NCBI GenBank assembly: GCA_043228905.1 | Contig: JBHGNT010000016.1 | Location: 6,882,001-6,946,000 of the forward strand | DNA length: 64,000 nucleotides | Direction of reading: 5' to 3' | DNA from: Azolla caroliniana | Taxonomy: Eukaryota > Polypodiophyta | Made by a program: the position numbers and the translations under genes | Shown: positions 1 to 9,602 of the stretch, piece by piece | Position numbering within the stretch: position 1 is the stretch's first letter | Layout: every line of letters begins with the position of its first letter | Notes under the pieces: model-generated | What the model was told of the DNA's origin: nothing | The model's database searches: none | What the model saw: only the letters and a program-made list of their open reading frames with translations

Positions 1-131
1 TGGACAACGGTTCGGCCTATGCACGGGTCAAGAGCCAGGACGGGCGCCATTCGGTCCAGTTTTTGACGGTTAGGCCGAACCACGAGCGTAACCGCGACTC
101 CCTCGGTTCCGATAACCGAGAGGATTTTTAG
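1..131 (+). CDS. G1 aspartic protease, C-terminal end (partial)
   Basis: The frame starting at base 3 reads DNGSAYARVKSQDGR and then VRPNHERN before a TAG at 129-131. The same segment occurs in G2 (40440-40555), directly after its protease, which supports the assignment. The catalytic part lies before the window. The pol frame opens at 116, so the two frames overlap by about 16 bases and differ by -1. The junction is TTT TAG, where a ribosome could slip back one base. G2 does not keep the same relative frame at this point, so a programmed shift is not established. Confidence 0.7.
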   Translation, partial: DNGSAYARVKSQDGRHSVQFLTVRPNHERNRDSLGSDNREDF

Positions 132-346
132 AGAGGACTGCCAAGGCGTGGGGCCGCGACAGTCCGGATGCTCCGGGAAAACCCCACATTTGTACGATAA
201 AACCGTGTACGACAGGTAGGGTATTTTGCTTCTCCGACAGCGGAGCGTGTACGATAGTCGGCATCGGCGGCCGAGAGAAGACAAAGGCGGAGGGGAGACT
301 TCGAGCGTGCGGAGTTCTCGGCCCTGGCGAGGAAATCAGCGGAGCC

Positions 347-3300
347 GTGGAGGCGGTCTCATTCGACGACACCTTGGGGACGCTGGGAAAGGTGGTCGAA
401 GAAGGCCTTAACGAAGACCGGACGATACCGGTGTGTTCCGAGGAGATGTACGGAGTCATCGCGGACTTCGGTCGAGGGCTCGAGTCAGTTCGGACGGCCC
501 GCGTAGGCACCAAGTACAAGACTGTGGACCGGAAGGTAAGGCCAGTCGCGGCACCCCTACCGGAGGACAGCGCGTCAAGAATCAAAGGGGTTGCGTCGGA
601 CCCTAGTCTATGAGATCCGGCCTGCATAGGACACACCTTCACCGACGAGACGCTCCGAGAGCTCAAAATCGGTGGGGGCGGGTTCCTACTGCCGGCGGAG
701 GAAGACCAGTTTCGGGGAATGCTCGGAAGGCACGGGAAAGCCTTCGCATTCTCGCCGGAGGAAATCGGGTGCGTAGACCCGACGATCGTGGAGCCGATGG
801 TGATATTCACGGTACCGCATGTACCATGGAATCTCAAGCCAATCCCGGTTCCGAGAGCTCACATCCCGAAGTTGATGGAGCTGCTGAGGCAGAAAGTTGA
901 TATGGGAATTCTCGAGCCGTCGAGCGCCCCATATTCGAATCGATGGTTTACCGTACCGAAGAAAAACGGTTCGTTGCGCTTCATCCAGGACCTGCAGCCG
1001 GTCAATCGAGTGACCATTCGGAACGCAGGGATCGGACCGACCATAGACGAGTTCGCGGAGGCCTTCGCCGGAAGGTCAATTTACTCGGTCGGGGATCTAT
1101 ACTCAGGGTACGACCAGTTCCAGCTAGTCGTGGAGAGCAGAGACATTACGACGATGCGAACTCCCCTCGGCCTAGTTCGGATGTGTACACTGCCGCAAGG
1201 AGGGACCAACTCGGTGGCCCACATGGTGAATGCGATGAACAAGGTTCTGAGGGACTGTATCCCGGACATCACCATGCCGTTTCTGGATGACATCCCGATC
1301 AAGGGATGCCCGGTGGAAGAAAAGGACAAGACGATCGGGCCGGACGGATGCCGGCGATTCGTGGCGACGCACATCGACGACTGCGAGAAGGTGCTGCAAA
1401 GGCTAGAGGATGCGAGACTCACCTTCTCCGGGGAGAAGTCGGCCTTCGGGCAGTCAGAAATCATGGTGGTCGGACACCTGTGCGGACCATATGGCCGGAA
1501 ACCGTCTCCGGCAAAGGTAGAAGCCATCTCCGCGATGAAGCTCGACTGCAGCTCGGTCACGGAAGTACGGAGATTCCTGGGGGCATGCGCGTTCTACCAC
1601 ATATGGATCCCGCATTACGCGCACGTCGCGGAGCCACTGTACGGGTTGCTGAAAAAGGGGCGAAGGTTCGAATGGCTGGACGAGCACGCGGAATCGGTCC
1701 GGAAGCTGAAAGAGGCCCTTGCAGCGGCACCGGCACTCCGGAAGGCGGTATACGGGAAGGGCACCCCGGTATTCATAACGGTGGATACCAGTCCGACCGG
1801 GATCGGATGGGTCGTGAACCAGGAAGACGAGGACGGCAATCGGTTTCCGATCCGATTCGGCGCGAAAGTCCTCAGTGAACGACAGCGAGGATACGCCCAG
1901 GTTAAACGCGAACTCTGGGGTATTGTTTCGGCGGTTAAGGCCGACAAAGATTACCTGATAGGGACAGAAGTGATCATCGAGACGGATTGCCTGCCGATTC
2001 TCGGTATGGTTTCCGGATGCGCGACCCCGGACCTGGCGATGCTCAGGTGGATAGCGTACATCAAGTCCCTGGACCCGGAAATACGACACATTTCCGGAAA
2101 AGACAACGCCATGGCCGACATGCTTTCGAGGGCGAGGTTCGACGACGAGGGCGGCATGGTTTCGGAAGACGAAGAAGTCGGCGTGGATTTCTTCGAGGCG
2201 GCATACATAACGACCGACGGGATGAGCACTCCGGCGCTTAACGAGTTCGACGCGAGCAAGTACGACGGGGAGTGGCTGCAGATCGGCGGGTTTTTGAAGA
2301 CAATGATGCCCGATGCGTCATGGACGAAGGACGAGGCCAACCGGATCCGGAAGAAAGCATATCGATTCTTTCTCCGAGATGGGAATTTGTGGAAGCACCC
2401 GAAGAAGAGGAACGGCGTCCCGCTCCGGGTGGTGGCGATGAAGGAAGAACAGGAGGAGCTACTGGCGGCCCACCACGACAGCCCTTGGGCTAGACACCGT
2501 GGAACGTGGGCGACATTTGAGAAGCTGAAGGGGAAGTACTGGTGGCCGGGATTGTACCGGGACGTGCATCGGTTCGTGTCAACTTGCGAGAGTTGTCAGA
2601 TGCACTCGATAGTCCGACACCGGGACGGGCTTCGCCCTACGTACCCTCCGACTATCCACTTCAAATGGATGGTAGATCTGGTGACGATGCCGATGGGGGT
2701 AGGACAGATGCGGTATCTGGTCCTAGCGCGGGAAGACCTGACGAACCAGGTGGAAGGCCGAGCCCTTCAGAACAAGACGACCGCGGCCGTGTGTCGGTTC
2801 CTAATCGAGGACGTGATATGCCGGTACGGGTGCGTCGGGAAGATCGTGGCTGACCGAGGGGAGTTGGACGCCGAAGAAGCCGCGGAGCTGTTCGTCCGGC
2901 TGGGGGTCAAGCTCTCGCTCACCACTGCGTACAATCCGGAGGCGAATGGAAAGGTGGAGCGCGGACACGGACCGATCGTCAAAGCGTTGGTTCGGGCATG
3001 CGGAGGCCGAATCGGTGACTGGCCGCGGCTCCTACCTTATGCTTTGTGGGCAGACCGGACCACGCACAGTTCGGTAACCGGGTACATGCCGACAGAGCTC
3101 ATGTTCGGCCAGAAGCCGATCATGCCGATTGAACGGACGATCTCCTCGTGGGCAACGGTCGACTGGAGGGACGAGATGAGCCGGGAGGAGTTGTTGGCCG
3201 CGCGTATACGACAGCTCGAGCGGAGACCGGAGGACGTGGCACTGGCTACGGAGAAGCTCCGGGTGGCGAGGACAAAGAACAAAGCCCGGTTCGACCGAAC

Positions 3301-3610
3301 GCACCGGCTACGACCGAAGAAAATCAACGAAGGTGACTGGGTGCTCGTCTACGACAGCAGCCTCGACAACCAGCACCGAGCAACGCGGAAGTTCGCACAG
3401 AGATGGTTCGGGCCGTACACGGTACAGAGCGCCAACGACAACGGGACGTATCATCTGGCGGAACTCGACGGTACGAGAATAGCGATACCCGTGGCCGGGA
3501 AGAGGATCAAAGCTTTCAAGAAGCGGCACGACGACGAACCCGACCCGATTCTCCTGGACAGCAGCGACGACCGATCCGAGGCCGAGAAAGGGCCGGCAGG
3601 CGAAGAGTAA
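347..3610 (+). pseudogene. pol: G1 pol: RT, RNase H, integrase (one stop)
   Basis: One frame runs from 347 to the TAA at 3608-3610, with a single TGA at 611-613. The G2 copy has Arg there, so CGA to TGA is the likely change. The frame is open upstream to 116, so 347 is only the first Met. From the Met at 719 (963 residues): RT with KKNGSLRFIQDLQPVN, the GDLYSGYDQ motif and FLDDI as the YxDD equivalent; RNase H with VDTSPTGIGW, RELWG, ETDCLP and KDNAMADMLSR; an HHCC zinc module (HHDSPWARHRG then CESCQ); the integrase triad in MVDLVT, ADRGELD and NGKVERGH; and a C-terminal WFGPYTV (GPY/F) module. RT copies the RNA and integrase inserts the DNA. Apart from the stop it looks nearly intact. It ends 72 bases before the 3' LTR. 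Confidence 0.92.
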
Positions 3611-3645
3611 AGGCGGGCCGGTTTTCTCCGTGCCAACTTAATTTG

Positions 3646-3665
3646 GCGCATACCGGTGGATGCGC
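3646..3665 (+). promoter_or_regulatory. Hairpin before the G1 polypurine tract
   Basis: GCGCAT and ATGCGC form a 6-bp stem around the 8-base loop ACCGGTGG. It ends 17 bases before the LTR. Equivalent hairpins sit at 19514, 23991 and 44078, with stem bases changed in matching pairs. Confidence 0.7.
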
Positions 3666-3670
3666 GGTTA

Positions 3671-3682
3671 GGTGGGGGCGGA
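3671..3682 (+). other. G1 polypurine tract
   Basis: GGTGGGGGCGGA lies directly against the LTR start TGTCGTGAAG. This is where plus-strand DNA synthesis is primed in LTR elements. The same tract precedes the N2 3' LTR. Confidence 0.85.
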
Positions 3683-4339
3683 TGTCGTGAAGAAAACCGC
3701 CCGCAAGAGGATCGGAGGAACAAGCCGTGGGAAACGGCTCTGCACACACGCGCGCCAAGAAGTACATACGAGGATCCTAGGTGGGTAGATTCGGGGGTAT
3801 GCAGTTAATGCCAAACGGCCTCTTGATGGGCTATAAAAGGAAGAGGAAGAATAGAAGTGGGGGGCTCGCGCGGAGAGGACGAAGTGCTGCCGGACCGTTT
3901 CTGGGCGTTTCTCTCTCTCTCTCTCTGTGTTTCCTCCCTTCTCGAGCTCCATAGCTTCTGTGCAGGGTTCTGAGGAGGCTCGCGCTGTTTCGAGGAACGC
4001 CCGAGTGCTTCCGGCAGCACCTCCGACCTGCTACCCCGTTTGTGTTTCGAAGCGAACAGGCATCGGCATCTGTTCGCCGGCCTGTTCGGTTGTAAACAAC
4101 CTGTGCCCCATCGAGGGTTGTAGTCGTGTTAGCCATTTTTGTTAATACACTTATTTAGTCATTCGCATCTGTCTGTGTCGGTGTCTGTTCGCGTTCTCCG
4201 TGCTGAAGGGCCGTGTCCCTGCGTATCCCCGGTCCTGCGTAGCCGGTTCTCTCTCTTTCTCCTCCCTTGCTTGCTCTTTGGTTCGAGACCCCCGCGGTCC
4301 CGCCTCATTTTCACACGCACTTGCGTAATTATCTCGACA
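3683..4339 (+). repeat. G1 3' LTR
   Basis: It starts TGTCGTGAAG and ends TCTCGACA, following the TG...CA rule. The start and the CGACA end agree with the LTRs of N1, N2 and G2. A TATA-like CTATAAAAGG lies at 3831-3840 and a CT microsatellite near 3907-3926. The four bases after the LTR are CCGG. The matching left copy is outside the window. Confidence 0.88.
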
Positions 4340-5418
4340 CCGGACCAAGGGCTTTCGTGGAACTCTGATATCAGTCTCTCTTGATCCTCCGCCAGTGCTA
4401 TTACTCGGAGTGGCGCGTCGTTCCGCTTCCTCGGATGCCTCCAGATTTTCCCGTTTCGTAGGAAGTACCTGTACGCCTTCTTTCGGAGTTGATTCGCTTC
4501 CTCCCTAGTCAACGAGGCGTCCGTCGTCATTGTCTTTAGGAATCTCCCAATTAGAAGCCACTCCTCGTCGAACTCGTTTAGGGACGGAGTGCTCCGCCTT
4601 TTTACCTTCATCCTTGCCGATTTGAAGAAGTCAACGCCGCCTTCTTCGCCTTCTGATACCATGTCGTCCTCCTTCTCGAACCTTGATCTAGAAAGCATAT
4701 CGACCATGGCATTGTCTTTTCTGGAGATGTGTTGTATTTCCGTGTTCAGGGTCTTGATGTAAGCAATCCATCTGAGCATGGCCAGGTCAGGAGTTGCGCA
4801 TCCGGAGACCATACTGAGAATCGGCAGGCAGTCTGTCTCTATAATTATTTCTGTCCTGATCAAGTAATCCTTGTCGACCTTAACCGCCGAAACAATACCC
4901 CACAGTTCGTGCTTGACCTGGGCATATCCTCGTTGTCGTTCGCTCAATACCTTCGTACCCAACCGGATAGGGAAACGAGTGTCGTTCTCGTCCTCCTGAT
5001 TTACGACCCATCTGATTCCCCGTCGGGCTGGTGTCCACCATGATGTAAACCAGAGAGTCTGGTGTGTACACTGCTTTCCGTAAAGCCGGTGTCGTTGTCA
5101 ACGTTCGTTTTAGCCTCCGGATTGCCTTCGTGTGTTCTTCAGCCCATCCGAACTTCTGGCTTTTCTTTAGCAAGCCATAGAGTGGTTCGGCGATGTGTGT
5201 GTAGTGAGGTATCCATATGTAGTAGAAGGCGCATGCTCCTAAGAAACGTTGGACTTCCGTGATGGATCCGCACTCCTCCTTCATTGATGAGATGGCCTCT
5301 ACCTTTGTTGGGGTGGCCAACCACTAAGATCTCTGGTTATCTGAAAGCCGACTTCTCCCCGGAGAAGATAAGTCGAGTGCCCTCAAGCCTCTGCAGTATC
5401 TTCTCACAGTCGGAGATG
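4340..5418 (-). pseudogene. Gypsy pol fragment (RT end, RNase H, start of integrase)
   Basis: Read on the - strand this is a relative of G1 pol. From high to low coordinates: RT thumb/connection (HISDCEKILQRLEG, SGEKSAF, FLGACAFYYIWIPHY), RNase H (VDTSPTG, GYAQVKHELWGI, IETDCLPIL, KDNAMVDMLSRSRF) and the start of the integrase HHCC module (FHESPW). Coding jumps frame near 4960-5000, and part of the RT tail is garbled around 5290-5330. G1 interrupts it right after HESPW. The other end stops abruptly at 5418, where the broken LTR of N1 begins, so that junction looks like a recombination or deletion point. It is decayed and cannot encode a working protein. Confidence 0.88.
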
Positions 5419-5842
5419 TGGCAAGACCCCGCTTGGCGCGACGAGCCCGAGAGCTCCCTGATCAGCGGCTTGGCAGCAAACTGCTATTGTAACCTAACCT
5501 ACCTTGATCCAGCTCGAAGCCAGGGTTGTATCTTGCTCGTACATTTTTAATGAAGCATCTGTGCATCTGTTCATCTATGTTTGTCTTTGCGTCTTCGGAG
5601 TTTCTTCTTTCCTTTTTCTGTACATAAGTAGCGTGTGTTGAGTTGGTGTTGCACATATTCTCTCTCTCTCTCCCTCTCTCGTGTTCGATAGCCTCCGGTA
5701 CGCGACCGAAATCGTTCCGGTTTGCTCCACAACCAGTGCAGCCGGGAACAGAGAGGGTCGGTCTCCCAGCATCCATCTCTTCCCCGTCCGAGACCCCCGT
5801 GGTCCCGCCCTTTTCGACACATACCCACGGATAACCGCGACA
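5419..5842 (+). repeat. N1 5' LTR, truncated at its start
   Basis: From about 5421 it aligns with the second part of the 3' LTR at 24028-24652 (GCAAGACCCCGC..., GTAACCTAACCTACC, TTGCGTCTTC..) and with the N2 LTRs. About 425 bases of the LTR start are missing. It ends CGCGACA and is followed by four bases and the primer site. A CT microsatellite is near 5660-5680. Confidence 0.85.
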
Positions 5843-5846
5843 TCTT

Positions 5847-5864
5847 TGGTGAAACCGACGTGAA
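5847..5864 (+). other. N1 primer-binding site (tRNA-Trp)
   Basis: TGGTGAAACCGACGTGAA differs by one base from the N2 site, which matches, as I recall it, the complement of the plant tRNA-Trp 3' end including CCA. It sits four bases after the LTR. Confidence 0.75.
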
Positions 5865-5880
5865 AGGGCGGCAAGGGAGG

Positions 5881-6057
5881 ATGGAGTCGGAAGACGATGA
5901 CTTCGCGGAGATGGTGGCCGAAGTGGTGTTGGAGTTCAGATGAGTGGTGATGAGAAGGGAAGCGGCGTAGCAAGCTATTGAGGGAGTGGTTGAAAGAGTC
6001 GGTCGTTTCAACAGGGACAAAGTCCCATTCTACTTGGAAGCCTACAACGCAGAAATG
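5881..6057 (+). pseudogene. gag: N1 gag, N-terminal part
   Basis: The ATG at 5881 and the frame MESEDDDFAEMVAEVVLE match the N2 gag start at 15483. Compared with N2 it has TGA at 5941-5943 where N2 has CGA, and TAG for a Gln codon about 10 codons later; both are C-to-T changes. The reading continues as VVERVGRFNRDKVPFYLEAYNAEM up to the T1 insertion. This is the capsid-forming part of gag, broken here. Confidence 0.82.
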
Positions 6058-6432
6058 TGTTAACTCTTAGGGCCGGACAATGGCCTAACACAGGGTGTCT
6101 ACGGAAGACACGTCACCAAAGGGTGTTACGGCAACCAGATTAGACTCAACGCTTAATCCGACTTAATTAAGTTACTTAACATGATCGTCTTTCATAATCA
6201 CACGCGTAAGATATAACAAGTAAGACAGAACGGCAATTAACACAGAGAGATAACAACGCTAAGCTTTTATTAATTAACCGCTATCCATTACATTGTATCC
6301 GAGCCTTTAAATAGGTTTCCGGTCTGTATTACAAAACGGTGCCATCCGCACCTGTTCGGGATCGGTCTGGATCCGGAACGGCATACCGATTCCGGTCCGT
6401 CCATCCACACTGATAGCTTAATTACAACCACA
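6058..6432 (-). repeat. T1 3' LTR
   Basis: On the - strand it starts TGTGGTTG and ends GAGTTAACA. A TATTTAAAGG promoter-like box lies near 6305-6315 and an AATAAAAG signal about 45 bases on. The purine-rich AGTAGTAGGAA (6443-6433) precedes it. There is no 5' LTR to compare with, so the borders rest on the TG...CA ends, the abrupt change from N1 gag at 6057/6058, and the promoter/poly(A) order. Confidence 0.7.
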
Positions 6433-6546
6433 TTCCTACTACTTAAATAACTCTCCGTTTCCCACTTTGGACTCCTTTGCCGGCCGGTAACACATGGCAC
6501 GCCCGTGGGACAGTACCTTGTACATTGAATCCACAACCGACCCTTG

Positions 6547-9330
6547 CTATTCTTCGTCCAAAATATCTAGAATGCTTTGTTCGAGAGTCTCCAATGGTTC
6601 ATCTGGAATTGGTTGTTATTGTTGTTGTTGTTGCTGCTGCTCTGTTGACGTCTGTTGCGACGGGTCCGTTCGTGGCTGCTGCGGCTGCTCCTCCGTTTGT
6701 TGTTCTGACACCGGCGTCTCCGTCGTTGCTCCCTTCGTCGTAGTGGTCTCTGGTTGACTGGTTCCGGGCTGGCCCTCAACCGGCGACGGTTCCTCATCAC
6801 TAAGGTTAACCGTTGCCGCTTCCCGTGCTTTTTCTTCCCGAACCCGGGACCGCTCGTGGCTTTTAAATTGGATTTGAGCGTCCAGCCTATCATCGTCTAG
6901 CTGAGCTACGACCTGCCTGACCTGCGCCAGCTATTCATCCGCGAGGACTTGGAAGTCATCGGCCAGCTCGTCCCGTATGGCGGTGAAGTCCTCGGAAGTC
7001 AACGTATAACAATCATCTCCTTCCTTCCGCCGGTTTGCCACGACTGCCCGTAGCAATTGGAGTTCCTCCGCGTTTTGTGCCCACTTTGTCCACCATCTTA
7101 CGGAGCTTTCATCAATCAAGTGTTTTGTCTGATTTAGCCATGCCCGGAGGATGGACTGAATCCGGCCTGTTCCCAATTGCGATTTGGTTTCCGTCGCTTG
7201 CCGTTCCTCCTTCAAATGCTTGATGATTTTGACGTTGTCTTCCGCCTGCGCCTTGTAATGCGTCAATTGCCTTTGATATGTGCTTAGTAATTTCTGCAAT
7301 ACTGTTGACGCTCTCTCTTTTTCTTCCTGTTGCTGCCTCTGGAGATCCATCCGGACCTTCTCCGCCTTGTCCAAGCGTCTTGTATTTTCCGCACGTTCGT
7401 CGGCGATCGTCGTCGCGGCCCGATCAACTTCCTACTAGAGCTCGACCATCCGTTCCTTATTCTCCGTTTCCAGCCGTTTGTAGTCTCAGTGAAGGTGCTC
7501 AAAATCATCTGTCTTTTCCTTGAGCCGTGCGTTGATCTGTCGACGGGCCCGGTCCTCACGGTCCTTCTGTTGGTGGAGCTCTTCCTTTAGCCGTTCAATT
7601 TCCGTTTCCGCCGTCTTCCGCAGCTTGTCCTTTTCCTGCAGCACTTTGTCTTTTTCCTCCCTTAGCCGGTCATACGCTTGATGGCCTTTCCGGAGGCTCT
7701 CCTCTACCCGGTGGAGGTTCTCAGCAGTCTTCTTTAATTCGGCTTCGGCCGCTGTCTTCAATTCCCGTTCACGGCTCCTTAGCGCTTCCTGTGCGGCAAG
7801 TTCATCTCTCAATTCCGCAAGCTCCTGGGCTTGCGCCACATCTCTCGCCGGAACAGTTTCCGTTGCCGGGGTCTTATTGGTATGTACAGGTCGATCCATT
7901 TCTTTATTCTGTACACTTACTGGAGTCACCGGTGATTGGATCTGTGTTGCTGTTAAGGCCATTTTGGCCATCTCTATTGTTACCTGATCCAAGTCTTTTT
8001 CAAGGCACCGGATTCTGGATCGGGCCGTCTCTAGTTGTTCGGTTGTGACGAGCAACCGTTCGCTTTGCGCTCTTTCTTCCGCCTCAATATACCCCATTGC
8101 TCCGGCTATCTGTTCGCCTATCCACCGGAGCCACAGGCTACCAGTGCCTTGTTGTGCTTGCACGGAGGTTTGACAGATGGGCTCACTTGTAGATGGGTGG
8201 TCCCGCCTGGTTGCGCCGAGTTGCAGTTCCGTTTCTGCCCGTGGACCACCCTGCTGTTCTGGTTCCCCTTGCGCTTCTTCTTGGCTGGCCGAGGGAGGCT
8301 GCATTGACCTTTCCGGCTCTGGCGGGATGGGACTTGCCGGTGTTGTCGGTGGTGCCGGGGCTTCTGATTCCGGTGCCATGCGCACCGGTTCCGGTTCCTT
8401 CCTTGGCGTGGGAGTCTCAGTATGGGGAGCCGGTGTTCCCTCTGTCCGAGGGTCCGAACGTTTCCCGGCTGCCTCAACGGTCCTTGCCGACGACCGTCGC
8501 TGGAGGTGCTCCGTAGGCTCCTCCTCTATTTCCTCTTCCTGAGTCCCGGCATTGAGTTTTGCCGCCAAGGGGTCCGCTTCTCTATTCACCGGTCGGCGGA
8601 GTGTAACCTTTACGGGCCATGCCGGTGGTTCCTCCTGCGCATCCGTTGGCCGCTTCCGGCTGCCGCTCTCCTTGCCCGCCTGTTCTGCATCCGCCGCCTT
8701 CCCCTTAGCGGCCTTAGAGGCCAATAACTGTTGTCGTTTGGAAGCCGTCTTTGGGGTGCCGTCCGCCACTCTTCCTCGCTTCTTGGGCTGGACGGCTGGC
8801 ACAAGAAAGGTGAGCCACTGCGTTACGGCGTGCCATATCCTCCGTCCGTCTCGGCCTTCTTTGCCGTCTTTGCCTCTAACGATCTCGATCGCTGCACACA
8901 ACCCGTCTGTGATCAATACCGGCCAATCCACCTTGATCCCTTCATAGGTGGCGATGATCACCCCTGCCCGGTTCTGCGGCATGACAGGGGGTCTAGGGTA
9001 CACGTGGCCGTATTTGTGGAGCACACGAGCAATCACGCGGAACAACATATCTTCGCCGCCCTGTGTCCGGTAGCCCTTGCTGGCTAGAGAGTACTCACCA
9101 AAATACCTGATGAGTTGCTCCGGGGTTGGATTGTCAATCGTGAGTATGCCTCCCTCCGGAAGGCCTGTTAACGCTCGAATCGCCTCTGCCGTTATGACCT
9201 CTGTGTTGATTTCTTTGATCACTTTGTCGGCTTCTTTGTGTGGCGGTACTTCCATCATCATCAAGAAGCCCTCGAGCCCGTGTTGCTTTAGCCATGTCTT
9301 GGCGGCTTCCGACAGCATTTGCGGGTCCAT
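6547..9330 (-). pseudogene. T1 extra ORF downstream of integrase, coiled-coil protein
   Basis: One frame of 928 codons from the Met at 9330 (MDPQMLSEAAKTWLKQHGLEG) to TAG at 6549-6547. It is broken by TGA (7488-7486), two adjacent TAGs (7437-7432), TAG (6933-6931) and TAA (6618-6616). Residues 1 to about 190 are a compact, possibly folded region (LTGLPEGGILTIDNPTPEQLIRYFGEYS, MLFRVIARVLHKYGHVYP, VDWPVLITDG). Next comes a Lys/Arg- and Pro/Glu-rich linker, then a long heptad-like coiled coil (about 460-700), and a Gln-rich tail with a poly-Q run. I see no enzyme motif. Extra ORFs of unknown role at this position are known in plant Tat/Ogre-type elements; the N-terminal region recalls their plant-transposon-protein domain, but that is only an impression. 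The open frame extends to 9552, but 9330 is the more natural start. Confidence 0.78.
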
Positions 9331-9602
9331 GTCTGTGTCGAGGTCGGATTGCGGTAGCGAGGTTGGATGGTGATGAGAGTGAGATTGAGAGAGAGAGAGT
9401 TCAGAAGGCAGGGGTTCTCTGTGCGTAGGTTCTCGTCTGATGATCTTGCAGCGTCTTGGTGCTTCTGTGCTCCTGGGTTCGCGAAAGTAAAGGGTCTCTA
9501 CGCGCAGTTGTTTTTGTCTGTGCATTCTGGCGCCTTTTTCGAGTGTGTGCATGTCGTGTACTAAAATAGCATTATGTCCTGTGGTGGCGCTTTAAATGCC
9601 CA

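Larger units (their letters stand above)
1..4339 (+). mobile_element. G1: Ty3/gypsy LTR retrotransposon, 3' portion
   Basis: The window opens inside this element. In order it shows the end of an aspartic protease, a pol frame (RT, RNase H, integrase), a hairpin, a polypurine tract and a 3' LTR. The 5' LTR, primer site and gag lie outside the window. It is GC-rich. After the LTR end (4339) the sequence continues at once with a pol fragment of a related element on the opposite strand, so G1 was inserted into that element, in its integrase zinc-binding region. No chromodomain is visible. The proteins closely resemble those of G2 at 37447-45146. Confidence 0.93.
5419..6057 (+). mobile_element. 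N1 left part: gag-only LTR element, outermost of the nest
   Basis: It holds the 3' two-thirds of a 5' LTR, a primer-binding site and the first about 60 codons of gag. It is then interrupted at 6057/6058 by T1 on the opposite strand. The element resumes at 20842 and ends with a 3' LTR at 24652. The left part stops in gag at ...NAEM and the right part resumes about 63 bases further on in the N2 gag alignment, so a short piece of N1 is missing at the junction. Confidence 0.88.

Noticed and set aside
70-837. 255-codon open frame on the - strand opposite G1 pol
   Set aside because: GC-rich shadow of the pol frame; no motif and the + strand frame is a clear RT element.
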